Origin: Lachnospiraceae bacterium
Lineage (GTDB): Bacteria > Bacillota > Clostridia > Lachnospirales > Lachnospiraceae
NCBI GenBank assembly: GCA_900763175.1
Contig: CAAFJI010000295.1
Location: 1 to 16,422, forward strand
Reading direction: 5' to 3'
DNA length: 16,422 bases
A program made the position numbers and the translations under genes. The notes beneath the pieces were generated by a model. That model did no database searches and had not been told where the DNA came from. It saw only the letters and a list, made by a program, of their open reading frames with translations. Positions 7,131 through 15,112 of the stretch are shown here, piece by piece (the stretch's first letter is position 1; each line of letters begins with the position of its first letter).

Positions 7131-10100
7131 TTACACAGCCTGTTTCTTCTGTTTCGCAAGGATTTCCAGAAGCTCCTGCCGATCTGTGGTAATCAGCTCC
7201 TTTTCCAGATTGGAAGCCTTAAATTCCACAGTGATGTTATTGTTGTTGGTTGAGATCAGACCGTTGCCCCGCTGGAAATGGGTGATGTTCATTACTTCTG
7301 TTTCCGATAGATGCAGGATAGTCTTCACCCGCTGTGCCTCTTCATCCTCCATGTTCAGGATAATCTTGGTCTTGCAGTTATTGATGATACCCTTGCCGTA
7401 CTTCCCGTCATCCAGAGCAAAGAAGTCGTTTAAATCCTGTGTGGCAAAGATGCCGGCTCCGGAGTAAGCACGGATGATCTTGGCAATCTCCAGTACGAAT
7501 TCCGCTGCAAGCCGGTTGCTGGATGCACCGATGAGCTGCCAGACCTCATCGACAAAGATGGCTTTCTCTTCGGTACGGTTTTCCTTCGCTTTATCCCAGA
7601 CATAATCCAGGGCAACGAACATGCCGACCGTTAAAAGATCGCTGGAACCGGTCAGTTCGGAGATATCCAGTACCGTATATTTATTGGTCAGGTCCACATT
7701 GGTCTGCTGGTTAAAGGAAGAAGCAGAACCGTGAACCAGGCGGTTCAGGATATGAGCCAGACGTTTGGTATCCTCGCTTTCCAGCAGGACATTGTAGACA
7801 TCCTCCAGAATGGGCATCTTTTTGTACTGCTCCGGATGCTGCGGATCTGTCAGGGATTCATTTTTATGTGTAATCCCTTTTCTGGCATAGGTTTTGATTA
7901 GGGCTTCATCCAGAAGCTGCTTCTCCTCATGGGACATATCCGGGATCAGCAGACTGAAGAAGATGTGAAGCCTTTGGATCTTGCCTGCCAGTGCGGAGGC
8001 ATCCAGTGTCGGTCCGTCCAGCAGTTCATTTACAGAATTGTCTACCTTCCGGATTTCCATGATGTTGATACAGTTCTTACTGGCAGGAGAGATCTGGATA
8101 AATTCTCCGCCGACATTCCTTGCAGCCCGGTAAAATTCGTGTCCCTTTAGCGGAGCGATGATGAACACCTGGATGCCTTTTCTTCGCATCCTTAGTGCCA
8201 TGGTCTGCATGGTGAAGGTCTTTCCTGCTCCCGAACAGCCTAAGATACAGATGTTGCTGTTCTTGTACTGCCTGGAATCAAAGATATCCGCAATGACCAG
8301 GGAATTGTTATGCTTGTTTACCCCAAAGAGGATTCCGTTATCATCGCAGATACTGTAGCTGACGAAGGGATAGCAGCTTGCCGCCCCGGAAGTCAGTACG
8401 TTCCGCTTGGACAGCTTAAAAAGCTTCTTGTCCAGATTTGCCAGCGGCAGAGAGGATAAAAATCCCTGCTCCTGTAAAAAGTAGCAGGAGTGTAAGTTCA
8501 TATCCTGCGAGATCAGGAGCTTTTTCATTTCCTGAATCCGCCACTGCAGTTCTTCCAACGTGGAAGCAGTAATGGTGATGAGAAGATTCATGTAATAGAA
8601 ATCTTCGTTGTTGGCAAGTCCCTGCTTCAGAAAATATCCGGAGCGGATGGCAGAATCCAGATCGTCATAATCAGTGTTGGTATCGGACGCATCCTTTAAT
8701 TTGGAACGGTTGATACGGATCTGCTGACCGAGACGCTGCTGAATCTTGTCCTTTGGCTGTTTCTGGAGAAAGAAATCGATATCAATCCCTTCCCCGGCAT
8801 TGACAAGGAGTGACAGCCATCCGGGAGTTACCCGGTTTTTGTAGCCGTCAGACGGCACAAGCAGGTAGGAATGGTAAAGCCCATTGATCTGCACATAATG
8901 GGAGTGCTTGAAATCCACACTTTCCGGTGCGAGAAACTCGTTGATCCGGATGTGATCCAGTTCCTCCATGCGATTTTCCTTTGTATAGGCGGACAGTACA
9001 GTGCTGATCCGGTTCGAAAGCGGAACCTCCGTACAAAGGGTACGGTTTAAAAGGGTGTAGAGAACATCCGTAGTAAATTCATCCTCATTGTCATGGGAGA
9101 CCACTTCATTCCCGCACTGGTATAGAAAGGTTTTGGCGGTCTGGGAGGCTGTCTCAAGAGCAGCAAGGATTTCCCGTTCCTCTTCCTTTCGGTTTGCGTT
9201 GAATGGTTCATATTCAAAGATCAGAAAGAACCGTCTGGATACTGCTTCTCTGGAACTTAAGTTCTGGACAAACTGGATGTAGTCACGCTGCAGTTCCTGA
9301 CAGTGGGGATCGGTTTCCCGCTCCAGCTCCAGCTGGGACTGCTCCAGATGCTTATTGATGTCTGCTTTTTTGGAGATCATCTTGATCTGGAGTTTGACAG
9401 GGCTGATCTTTAAGTAACTGATAAAGCTGTAGATAATGCCCTGCTGTTCCCTGGCACTTCGAAGCAGAAAGTTGATTGGTTCAATCTCCAGGATCTTCAC
9501 GTACCGTCCGTCTGTGGTATAGACGATTCCGTTTGCGATTTTTTCCACCGGAAGATAATCCTCCAAGGTCTGGTCTTTCTTTCGCTTTTTCCGGGAAACG
9601 GGTTTTGACGTGGCAGATGAGGTGTCCTCCTTGGAAACCACCTTTTTTTTCTGCTCTTTTTTTGCAGCCCGCTTTTCGGAAACTGCCCGTTTTTCTTCCT
9701 CCTTTCGTCTCCGGGCTTCCGTTTTTTTCTGTATTTTTATCTGTTTCGCCGCCTCTTTTTTCTGTCGGCTGGCTTCTTTCTGCTCCCACTTCAGATAACG
9801 GATATCTTCCTTTGCCTGTTTTTTGATGCCCCGCTTGGTGGAGGTATCAAACTGCCGGTGTTCTTTTTTTTTACTTTTTGGCGGAGCTGGTGCGTCCGGT
9901 TCAGACTGTGGGGGAGCCGATGCCATTACTTTGGAAGGCTCTGCCATTTTTTCTGCTTTCCGGTGTTTCTTTGTCTTTGGCTCTTTGAAACGTGGTTTCC
10001 TGCGTGGCTTTCCTTCCGGAAGACTGTCGGACCTCCAGATTACCCTGCGGTTCACTACAAAACGCAGGGCATTCATCAAAAAGGCAGTGATGCTCTCCCC

Positions 10101-10328
10101 GCCGATTCCAATCAGGGCTACCATTGCCGCTGGAAGTGCGGTCATGCAGAGAATGATGATGCGGGCAGTCAGGGACAGCGGCAGGTGGAAAACAGGGATA
10201 CCGATTGCCAGGGAAAGAACAATGCTTTCTATGGCATTGCGGATGTCAAAAGTTCCGTTTAGGATCTTGCCTTTCTCAATGAAGTTGGAAGGGATAAAGG
10301 AAACCGGTGTTTCTTCTGGCTGTGTCAT
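7131..10328 (-). CDS. VirB4-type conjugation ATPase with a PrgI-like membrane N-terminus
   Basis: A 1065-residue protein that would power the type IV secretion channel. Residues ~30-95 hold two membrane helices and end in NRRVIW, a layout like the small PrgI proteins usually encoded by a separate gene before virB4. Residues ~105-255 are a Lys/Glu/Ala-rich, coiled-coil-like linker. From ~256 (EDYLPVEKIANGIVY) the VirB4/TraE core begins. Walker A is GCSGAGKT at 697-704, Walker B is AIFVDEVWQ around Asp927-Glu928, and FATQD (961-965) matches the following conserved motif. All catalytic motifs are intact. I believe it belongs with the CD1110-like group known from Clostridioides difficile transposons, but this is from memory. 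Its ATG at 10328 overlaps the upstream TGA (ATGA), with GGAGG before it, so translation is coupled. Confidence 0.92.
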   Translation of the reverse strand: MTQPEETPVSFIPSNFIEKGKILNGTFDIRNAIESIVLSLAIGIPVFHLPLSLTARIIILCMTALPAAMVALIGIGGESITAFLMNALRFVVNRRVIWRSDSLPEGKPRRKPRFKEPKTKKHRKAEKMAEPSKVMASAPPQSEPDAPAPPKSKKKEHRQFDTSTKRGIKKQAKEDIRYLKWEQKEASRQKKEAAKQIKIQKKTEARRRKEEEKRAVSEKRAAKKEQKKKVVSKEDTSSATSKPVSRKKRKKDQTLEDYLPVEKIANGIVYTTDGRYVKILEIEPINFLLRSAREQQGIIYSFISYLKISPVKLQIKMISKKADINKHLEQSQLELERETDPHCQELQRDYIQFVQNLSSREAVSRRFFLIFEYEPFNANRKEEEREILAALETASQTAKTFLYQCGNEVVSHDNEDEFTTDVLYTLLNRTLCTEVPLSNRISTVLSAYTKENRMEELDHIRINEFLAPESVDFKHSHYVQINGLYHSYLLVPSDGYKNRVTPGWLSLLVNAGEGIDIDFFLQKQPKDKIQQRLGQQIRINRSKLKDASDTNTDYDDLDSAIRSGYFLKQGLANNEDFYYMNLLITITASTLEELQWRIQEMKKLLISQDMNLHSCYFLQEQGFLSSLPLANLDKKLFKLSKRNVLTSGAASCYPFVSYSICDDNGILFGVNKHNNSLVIADIFDSRQYKNSNICILGCSGAGKTFTMQTMALRMRRKGIQVFIIAPLKGHEFYRAARNVGGEFIQISPASKNCINIMEIRKVDNSVNELLDGPTLDASALAGKIQRLHIFFSLLIPDMSHEEKQLLDEALIKTYARKGITHKNESLTDPQHPEQYKKMPILEDVYNVLLESEDTKRLAHILNRLVHGSASSFNQQTNVDLTNKYTVLDISELTGSSDLLTVGMFVALDYVWDKAKENRTEEKAIFVDEVWQLIGASSNRLAAEFVLEIAKIIRAYSGAGIFATQDLNDFFALDDGKYGKGIINNCKTKIILNMEDEEAQRVKTILHLSETEVMNITHFQRGNGLISTNNNNITVEFKASNLEKELITTDRQELLEILAKQKKQAV

Positions 10329-10945
10329 GGCTGCACCTCCTTTTTCGTATCTTTCGCATCTTCGGAAGGCACAGAGGCACTGCCGGATTCTGTGTCCGGA
10401 GCTTCCGGGCTGTCAGAAGTATCCGGATACCCGCCTTCCTGCAGGTGTTCAATGTCCTGCGAAGTCAGGGACGGCAGGGAATCATCGGTTTGCTTTTCGT
10501 AAACAGTCGTATCTGCAGAGACCTGTACCCCGTCTTCTCCAAATAAAAACACACCCGTCGGGGTGTGGTAGGTAACCGGAAGCGTATCCTGATCGGAAAG
10601 TGAAAACATCAGGCAGACGGTTGTTTCGGTAGGGTAGCTGGTTTTTTCCGGCAGGAAGGTGATGCTTGTCTGTTCTTTTTTGACATACTCTTTTAGGTAG
10701 ACAGGAAACTGCCCTTTGAGAGAAGCAATCTGGCTGTCGGAGAAAAATGCTTTTAAAGCATCAAAATCCAGATATTCCGGCATGGGGGTATCAGAATTTG
10801 TTTCTGTTGTTTCCTTTGCCGGTTCCCTGCCTTTGTTTCCGGAAGCTTCTTTTTTCTGGCTTTTCCAGAAACTGGGGAGAACCAGTCCGGCAAGCAGCAG
10901 AAACAGCATCAGAAAAATGGAAAGAATCACTTTTGTTCTGTTCAT
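10325..10945 (-). CDS. Single-pass membrane protein of the transfer apparatus
   Basis: A 206-residue protein starting MNRTKVILSIFLM. A hydrophobic segment at about residues 5-26 serves as an uncleaved anchor or signal; no lipobox Cys follows it. A short Lys/Glu/Thr-rich stalk leads to a folded outside domain (~55-160) with alternating hydrophobic strands, then an acidic Ser/Asp/Pro-rich tail. The ATG at 10945 is preceded by AAAGGAG with 5 bases between; the longer frame to 10996 has no such site and would overlap the upstream gene. The stop overlaps the VirB4 start by 4 bases. By position and topology it could be a mating-channel scaffold (a VirB8/TcpC-like role), but I see no sequence proof. 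Confidence 0.7.
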   Translation of the reverse strand: MNRTKVILSIFLMLFLLLAGLVLPSFWKSQKKEASGNKGREPAKETTETNSDTPMPEYLDFDALKAFFSDSQIASLKGQFPVYLKEYVKKEQTSITFLPEKTSYPTETTVCLMFSLSDQDTLPVTYHTPTGVFLFGEDGVQVSADTTVYEKQTDDSLPSLTSQDIEHLQEGGYPDTSDSPEAPDTESGSASVPSEDAKDTKKEVQP

Positions 10946-10955
10946 AATGGCTCCT

Positions 10956-12647
10956 TTATTTTTTGTCGAAGATCCAGTAGGCATTTGCCGTAGCATGGAT
11001 TTCCGACATCATATCAAATTCACGGTTAATATAGTTCTTTGCGTCACTGTCATTGGGATCATTGACCAGTACCTTGCCGTTTGCCGTAACACCTCGGAGT
11101 ACGATGAAGTGTCCGCCGCTGGTGAAAAGTCCTGCCCGCTGAGAGGAGATGACCGGACAGCCTTCGGAGAGTGCCTGAAGTACCGTATTGGCATTGCTGG
11201 TCTGTGTGACGCTGCCACAGCCGAAATGACTGGCTGCAGCCTGAAAGTAGCTCCAGTAGGTTCCAACTCCCGGCTTGTAATAGGAATTCCCGCACCATGC
11301 CACCGCATCCGGAGGGGTAATGGTATTCCCGGTCAGGTAGCTGGCGATCATGGCAAAGCTGGTAGGCCCGCAGCCGGAAGATGCGATGGAGCCGCCGCCA
11401 TAAGGAATGTTCCCGTAATCGGTCTGGAGATAGTGCGGAATCTGCATTCCGTTTGCCGGATAGCTTCCGCCGGTATTGGTAATCTGATAATACCGGAGAA
11501 CATGCTCCACATATTCCTTGTCCCCATACCGGTCATAATGCCAGTTCGGACGGGCACACATCATATCCGAATAAGCAATGGCGTTTTCTTTGGTATAACC
11601 GCCGTCACGTTCCATTGCCCAGTCGATATAGCCGGAGCCGTAATTGTAACCCTGAAGCGCCAGCTTGATGCGGTCCAGGTCGGTAGGTCCGGTACATCCT
11701 GCTTTATCCAGTGCATACTTTAATTCCTGAATCCCACATTCGATGGAATAAGCAGGATCGGTGATGCCGTTGGGGACATGGGGGTATTTCTTATTAAAGC
11801 CGCCTTCTGCCGCCTGCATGGGATCGCTTCCACGCCCGCCGCTTTCCTGCATCATGACTGCCATGAGGAGTTCCACATAAGCTTCCATGCCGTATTTCTG
11901 TGCGACCTGCTGGATGGTAGCCCGGTAAGCCAGCACCTCATCGCTGACACCTACCGCCATGGCAAGACCGGAAGCGGAGCCGCCAAAGAACATGGTCAGG
12001 TTTTCCACATAACTGTCTGCCGTTTTTTTCTGCTTATCGGTCAGATGAAAGACGTGATCTGCAAAGTAGGCATCTCCGGCATAGCTGACCGTGTAGGTAT
12101 GGCGGGTAAAAGTAACCTTTCTGGGTGGTGCATTTTCCTCTTCCGCCGGAACTTCCACCGTGGCCGTTTCTGAAGTAACGTCATAAGAAAAAAGCCCGTC
12201 CTCGTTTTCCCGGATCAGGCTTTTGAGTTTGCTGATATTTATATTTTTATAGTCATCCTGGCTGGCACAAAACTGTGCGATGAGCTGGTTCGCATTTACG
12301 ATGATACTGGAAGCGTAAGGATCGCTGATAGAGGCAGTATCTCCTTCCGGGAGTCTGGCAATTTCCGCATTGATCTTAGCAAGCAGTGCATCATGGCTTT
12401 CCTGAAGCACCTCCACGATTGCCTGATTGGAAGCCCGGATATTTTCACTGATTACCGTGTTGCTGGTCAGTGCTCCGGTATTTTCAGAGAGGTCTCCGAA
12501 GACGAGTCCCGGAAGCATGACAAGGAACAGAATGGGAAGCATCAGTACACCGCCGACGGCTGCTCCAGTTTTCGCAAGGGTGCGCCTGTGCCGGAATACT
12601 GTACCGATGACAGCAAGAGGACTGCCCATCAAGGCTGTTTTTGGCAT
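10956..12647 (-). CDS. VirB1-like wall hydrolase: lysozyme-like domain plus C39-peptidase-like domain
   Basis: A 563-residue protein that should open peptidoglycan for the mating channel. Residues ~31-50 are a membrane anchor. About 50-220 is an unassigned region outside the cell. Residues ~240-390 are lysozyme/transglycosylase-like, with MMQESGG carrying the likely catalytic Glu268 and the later GYNYGSGYIDW typical of the fold. Residues ~400-560 are a C39-type papain-fold peptidase with Cys426 (SSGCGPTS), His513 (GGHFIVLRG) and Asp530 (VNDPN), a full catalytic triad. The design parallels CwlT of ICEBs1, which instead pairs a lysozyme domain with NlpC/P60. I start at the ATG at 12647, placed after AAAGGAGCG; the frame runs back to 12704 only by overlapping the previous gene. 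It probably corresponds to the CD1108-like group (from memory). Confidence 0.87.
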   Translation of the reverse strand: MPKTALMGSPLAVIGTVFRHRRTLAKTGAAVGGVLMLPILFLVMLPGLVFGDLSENTGALTSNTVISENIRASNQAIVEVLQESHDALLAKINAEIARLPEGDTASISDPYASSIIVNANQLIAQFCASQDDYKNINISKLKSLIRENEDGLFSYDVTSETATVEVPAEEENAPPRKVTFTRHTYTVSYAGDAYFADHVFHLTDKQKKTADSYVENLTMFFGGSASGLAMAVGVSDEVLAYRATIQQVAQKYGMEAYVELLMAVMMQESGGRGSDPMQAAEGGFNKKYPHVPNGITDPAYSIECGIQELKYALDKAGCTGPTDLDRIKLALQGYNYGSGYIDWAMERDGGYTKENAIAYSDMMCARPNWHYDRYGDKEYVEHVLRYYQITNTGGSYPANGMQIPHYLQTDYGNIPYGGGSIASSGCGPTSFAMIASYLTGNTITPPDAVAWCGNSYYKPGVGTYWSYFQAAASHFGCGSVTQTSNANTVLQALSEGCPVISSQRAGLFTSGGHFIVLRGVTANGKVLVNDPNDSDAKNYINREFDMMSEIHATANAYWIFDKK

Positions 12648-12648
12648 G

Positions 12649-13557
12649 TTACATACGCTCCTTTCGCTGTGGGGCTGGCGGCAGTTTCTGGACAATGGAT
12701 TCATTGTAGGCTACTTTGCCGCTGCCGGAAGTATATGGTGTTTTTTCGACCGTATCCTGTGCATACTGCTTGTACCAGGTGGAACCATCCACGGACTGTA
12801 CCGTAGAGTAGGAGCCCTGAGTAGGAGCTGCATACTGGTCGGCATGGTACAGGGCAAAATCCCGGTTTCCGGAGCTTCCGGTTTCGGTACCGGTGATCCT
12901 TCCGCCACCGATTTCTACATTATCATAGGAAGAACCGCCGCCCGGATTGATGCCCATATAGGAAGTAAAGGCTTTCTGTGCGTCTGCTCCCTTGATGGAA
13001 CCTACCTGACCGTAATTTCCCTGTGCAATGTTGCTGATGACCTGATTGGCAAAGTCTCCGCCTTTGTTCAGGGATGACTGGTAGAGCATGTTTCCGATAC
13101 TGCTGTGTTCGGTATAACCGGTTGCGGAATTGACCGCTTCTCTTTGTACCTGTCTTCCCACTGCCCCGGCAAGCCCGCCGGATAGGAAGCTTCCTGCGAC
13201 AGCCGCACTTCCGGGAGAAGAGGCTTTGTGGTAGCCGCCACCACCATGGGAACGCATGGAACCGGTCAGGCTCCGTCCTGCAATCAGAAGTTCAGCCATC
13301 ATGTTTCCTCCGGTATTGCCGACATTGATGCCAAGCGATGCCAGAAAAGAATCAATTTTCTGGGATACCTTTAAAAAGGCAATGGCACACAGGAACCAGA
13401 CGAAGACATTTCCGGTTACCGCTTCCTTTCCCTGACTGGCAACTGCCGCTTCCACGTCTGCTTCCGTAAGCTCCGCTGCAAAGACCGGCATGGAGCAAAA
13501 CAGTACCAGACAGGCAGTTAGTACCAGGAATGGTATGAGTTTCTTTCTAAGTTTCAT
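12649..13557 (-). CDS. Secreted glycine-rich membrane protein of the transfer operon
   Basis: A 302-residue protein with a signal peptide (MKLRKKLIPFLVLT..., cut near VFA|AE at ~27) and one more hydrophobic helix at about 48-63. The rest is Gly/Ser/Tyr-rich (for example GGNMMAELL, SHGGGGYHK, SGGLAGAVG) with low predicted structure, and it ends in a basic tail. The ATG at 13557 follows AAAGGAGG with 6 bases between. Its stop lies 1 base before the next start, and its last codons contain the next gene's ribosome-binding site, so the two are translationally linked. Similar proteins sit next to VirB6-like genes in Gram-positive transposons, but no activity is known to me. A structural or surface-exposed part of the channel is the likely role. 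Confidence 0.72.
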   Translation of the reverse strand: MKLRKKLIPFLVLTACLVLFCSMPVFAAELTEADVEAAVASQGKEAVTGNVFVWFLCAIAFLKVSQKIDSFLASLGINVGNTGGNMMAELLIAGRSLTGSMRSHGGGGYHKASSPGSAAVAGSFLSGGLAGAVGRQVQREAVNSATGYTEHSSIGNMLYQSSLNKGGDFANQVISNIAQGNYGQVGSIKGADAQKAFTSYMGINPGGGSSYDNVEIGGGRITGTETGSSGNRDFALYHADQYAAPTQGSYSTVQSVDGSTWYKQYAQDTVEKTPYTSGSGKVAYNESIVQKLPPAPQRKERM

Positions 13558-13572
13558 TTTGGTCCTCCTTTC

Positions 13573-14283
13573 TTATAGGGATAACGGATTGGCAAGGAAG
13601 GTGCCGACCATAGAAGTAAACAGCCGCAGGCACCACGCATTCATCAGAAGCAAAAAGAACTGGCCGCCAAGCATCCGGCACCAGCTTTTGAAGATATTTC
13701 CGGTTGACTGGCTGGCACCCATGGAAAAAGCTGCCGGGGCTGTGTAGACCAGTACCCCCAGAAGAATATAGCGTTCTGCCGCTTCAAAGAGCAGTTTGAT
13801 GTAGTTCCACGCCAGAATCAGTACCAGAATCAGTGCAATGATGGCTACCGCCCCATTTGCACAGACTCCCAGGATGACTGTGACTACGGAGTTAAAATCC
13901 GCAAATTTTAAAGGCGGCAGGTCTTCCGTCAGAATCCAGTTGTACGGTGTTCCTGAAATCTTCAGGAGCAGATCCACAATATCTTTCGCATAGAAGGTGA
14001 GAAAGATAAAGAGGAAGGAACGGATGGACAGCTTAATGGGATCTTCCGCTTCGATACCGGCTCCCATAAAGTAATTTTTAAAGAGCTGCCATACCCAGTT
14101 TAAGAGGATCAGCCCGATGCCCAGTGCCAGAAAGACCTGATACATGGTCTCGGCAGCAGGAAAGTAGCGAAGAAACGTATCCATGGAACAGCCCAGAGCA
14201 CCGAGGACTGAAGTGGTGATCAGATCCAGAATGTTCATGACCTGTTCGGCAATCCATTCCACGATTCCGTCAAGTATTCCCAT
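13573..14283 (-). CDS. VirB6/TrbL-like polytopic channel protein
   Basis: A 236-residue protein with about five membrane helices: near 12-30, 46-66, 87-106, 130-160 and 170-192, plus a hydrophobic C-terminal stretch ~205-230. The start MGILDGIVEWIAEQVMNILD is an amphipathic helix followed by conserved-looking LGALGCSM and, later, AERYILLGVLVYTAPAAF, a pattern typical of VirB6/TrbL family proteins in Firmicute elements. VirB6 forms the inner-membrane pore for DNA transfer. The ATG at 14283 has AAAGGAG eight bases before it. It lies 18 bases after the VirB2-like gene and 15 bases before the next one, matching the usual VirB2-VirB6-VirB4 order. Confidence 0.82.
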   Translation of the reverse strand: MGILDGIVEWIAEQVMNILDLITTSVLGALGCSMDTFLRYFPAAETMYQVFLALGIGLILLNWVWQLFKNYFMGAGIEAEDPIKLSIRSFLFIFLTFYAKDIVDLLLKISGTPYNWILTEDLPPLKFADFNSVVTVILGVCANGAVAIIALILVLILAWNYIKLLFEAAERYILLGVLVYTAPAAFSMGASQSTGNIFKSWCRMLGGQFFLLLMNAWCLRLFTSMVGTFLANPLSL

Positions 14284-14301
14284 AGTGGCATCTCCTTTCG
14301 T

Positions 14302-14679
14302 CTATCCGTTCCATTTTCCGCCTGCAAAGAACGGGGTGATGTAAGCCATGATAAAGCCAAGCCCGTTTAAGATCGCCCAGGTAATGACGATACGCTTGAG
14401 CCATGCACGTGATTCGTCCACGGTTTTTCCGCTTTTGGAAAAATTCATCATCAGAAGGGCAACCGATGCCGTTACGACTGCAGCAATGGTGGAAATGAGG
14501 ATAATCTGGTTATAGACATCCTTCATGATCTCATTGGCTTTGGTCCAGATGGTAGCGGCAAAAACCGGCTGTGTGTATCCGCAGAGGACTGTGACAGCCA
14601 GAAATGCAGCATACAGGCATCTGCCATAATTGACATGCCGTTTTGTGTCCGGCGGAGCGTTTTTCAGTTTGTGTTTCAC
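14302..14679 (-). CDS. VirB2/TrbC-like small membrane protein (possible pilin-like subunit)
   Basis: A 125-residue protein with a basic N-terminus, a hydrophobic segment (LYAAFLAVTVLCGY) and a likely signal-peptidase site at VFA|AT (residue 41). Two further helices lie near 58-78 and 90-114, separated by a short basic loop (SKSGKTVDESRAWLKR). This signal-plus-two-helix plan is that of VirB2/TrbC pilins, although the sequence match cannot be tested here. The start is GTG at 14679, nine bases after AAGGAGG; no ATG offers a better start. It is the first gene of the long minus-strand operon, directly below the hairpin-rich leader. The next gene is VirB6-like, which supports the assignment. Confidence 0.65.
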   Translation of the reverse strand: MKHKLKNAPPDTKRHVNYGRCLYAAFLAVTVLCGYTQPVFAATIWTKANEIMKDVYNQIILISTIAAVVTASVALLMMNFSKSGKTVDESRAWLKRIVITWAILNGLGFIMAYITPFFAGGKWNG

Positions 14680-14706
14680 GTAAAAGTACCTCCTTTTTAT
14701 AAGAGC

Positions 14707-14730
14707 GGCAGGAGAATTACCTCCCCTGCC
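14707..14730 (-). promoter_or_regulatory. Leader hairpin with a GNRA-type loop next to the first ribosome-binding site
   Basis: On the minus strand GGCAGGGGAG, loop GTAA and TTCTCCTGCC form a ten-pair stem (two G.T pairs) closed by a four-base GUAA loop. It ends about 13 bases before the AAGGAGG of the first transfer gene. It could limit ribosome access or stabilise the message. The GGCAGG arm is repeated a little upstream (GGCAGG near 14745), giving another possible pairing. Confidence 0.5.
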
Positions 14731-14758
14731 TTTGCTTATGGTTTTCCTGCCTCAAGAA

Positions 14759-14791
14759 AGGACGCAGCCCGGTCAATGCAGGCTGCGTCCT
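14759..14791 (-). terminator. Leader hairpin 2 of the transfer operon
   Basis: AGGACGCAGCC at 14759-14769 pairs perfectly over 11 bases with 14781-14791, around an 11-base loop. On the minus strand the stem is followed by TTCTTGAGG, a weak T-run, so it may be a partial terminator or a structural element. Its ACGCAGC/GCTGCGT core also occurs in the next hairpin upstream, so arms from the two could pair with each other. Confidence 0.55.
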
Positions 14792-14832
14792 AAATCAAAG
14801 TATGAAATTGTAAAGATCCTCCTATCTTACAG

Positions 14833-14888
14833 AAAAAACGCAGCTTATTTGCCGCAGGAGAGGCTTCCCATACGGCAGTGCTGCGTTT
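14833..14888 (-). terminator. Leader terminator 1 (possible attenuator) of the transfer operon
   Basis: The outer stem AAACGCAGC (14836-14844) pairs perfectly with GCTGCGTTT (14880-14888). An inner stem pairs TGCCG (14850-14854) with CGGCA (14873-14877). On the minus strand the last arm runs straight into TTTTTT, the form of a Rho-independent terminator. It lies about 150 bases before the first transfer gene and after a possible promoter, the arrangement of an attenuator. Confidence 0.65.
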
Positions 14889-14895
14889 CGTTCTG

Positions 14896-14923
14896 CATAT
14901 AATTTTGACAATATCAATTTTAA
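14896..14923 (-). promoter_or_regulatory. Possible promoter of the transfer operon
   Basis: On the minus strand TTAAAA (14923-14918) and TATATG (14901-14896) stand 16 bases apart, each matching the sigma-70-type consensus at four of six bases. Transcription would begin just before leader terminator 1. On the other strand TTGACA (14905-14910) is a perfect -35, but no good -10 lies 16-18 bases after it, so the direction is not certain. Confidence 0.35.
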
Positions 14924-14990
14924 CATGGGTAAATTACCGCTACAATCGCAGGACTGTGCCAGTTACAGACGATGGAGTGCCAAAAATGTG

Positions 14991-15011
14991 ACCAACGCTA
15001 AAAGCGTTATA
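14991..15011. promoter_or_regulatory. Operator-like dyad, site 1
   Basis: The core AACGCT-AAA-AGCGTT (14994-15008) is a perfect dyad with six-base arms. It aligns with site 2 (15072-15092) and site 3 (15548-15564) to give YAAYSCTWWAAGCRTTA. It lies upstream of the XRE gene and about 70-90 bases upstream of the possible transfer-operon promoter. The obvious candidate binder is the XRE protein encoded at 15113. Confidence 0.6.
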
Positions 15012-15054
15012 AATGCAATCCTTATGGATACTGTAAGCGTGATTTGCAACCAAT

Positions 15055-15060
15055 TATACT
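15055..15060 (+). promoter_or_regulatory. Probable -10 box of the XRE regulator gene
   Basis: TATACT matches the -10 consensus at five of six bases and lies about 50 bases before the start codons. The hexamer 17 bases upstream (TGTAAG) is a poor -35. Transcription would begin just before operator site 2, so a bound repressor would block the promoter. Confidence 0.4.
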
Positions 15061-15071
15061 GGATTTACATG

Positions 15072-15092
15072 ACTAATGCTTTAAGCGTTAGT
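15072..15092. promoter_or_regulatory. Operator-like dyad, site 2
   Basis: ACTAATGCT-TTA-AGCGTTAGT is a 21-base dyad with nine-base arms and one mismatched pair. It lies 81 bases after site 1, between the probable -10 of the XRE gene and its ribosome-binding site, the usual place for self-repression. Confidence 0.65.
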
Positions 15093-15112
15093 GAATACTG
15101 GAAGGAGGAGGT

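Noticed and set aside
9481..10575. Frames on both strands over the Lys-rich part of the ATPase gene, including a 250-codon plus-strand frame
   Set aside because: Low-complexity AAG/GAA-rich coding DNA yields open frames on other phases; the VirB4 frame is complete and explains the region.
10716..11723. A 335-codon plus-strand frame
   Set aside because: It runs antisense to the wall hydrolase and its neighbour, which show catalytic motifs and good start sites; no ribosome-binding site or family resemblance is seen.
15031..15046. AAGCGTGAT near 15035 as a fourth operator copy
   Set aside because: Only one half-site is present; the other arm does not match the consensus.
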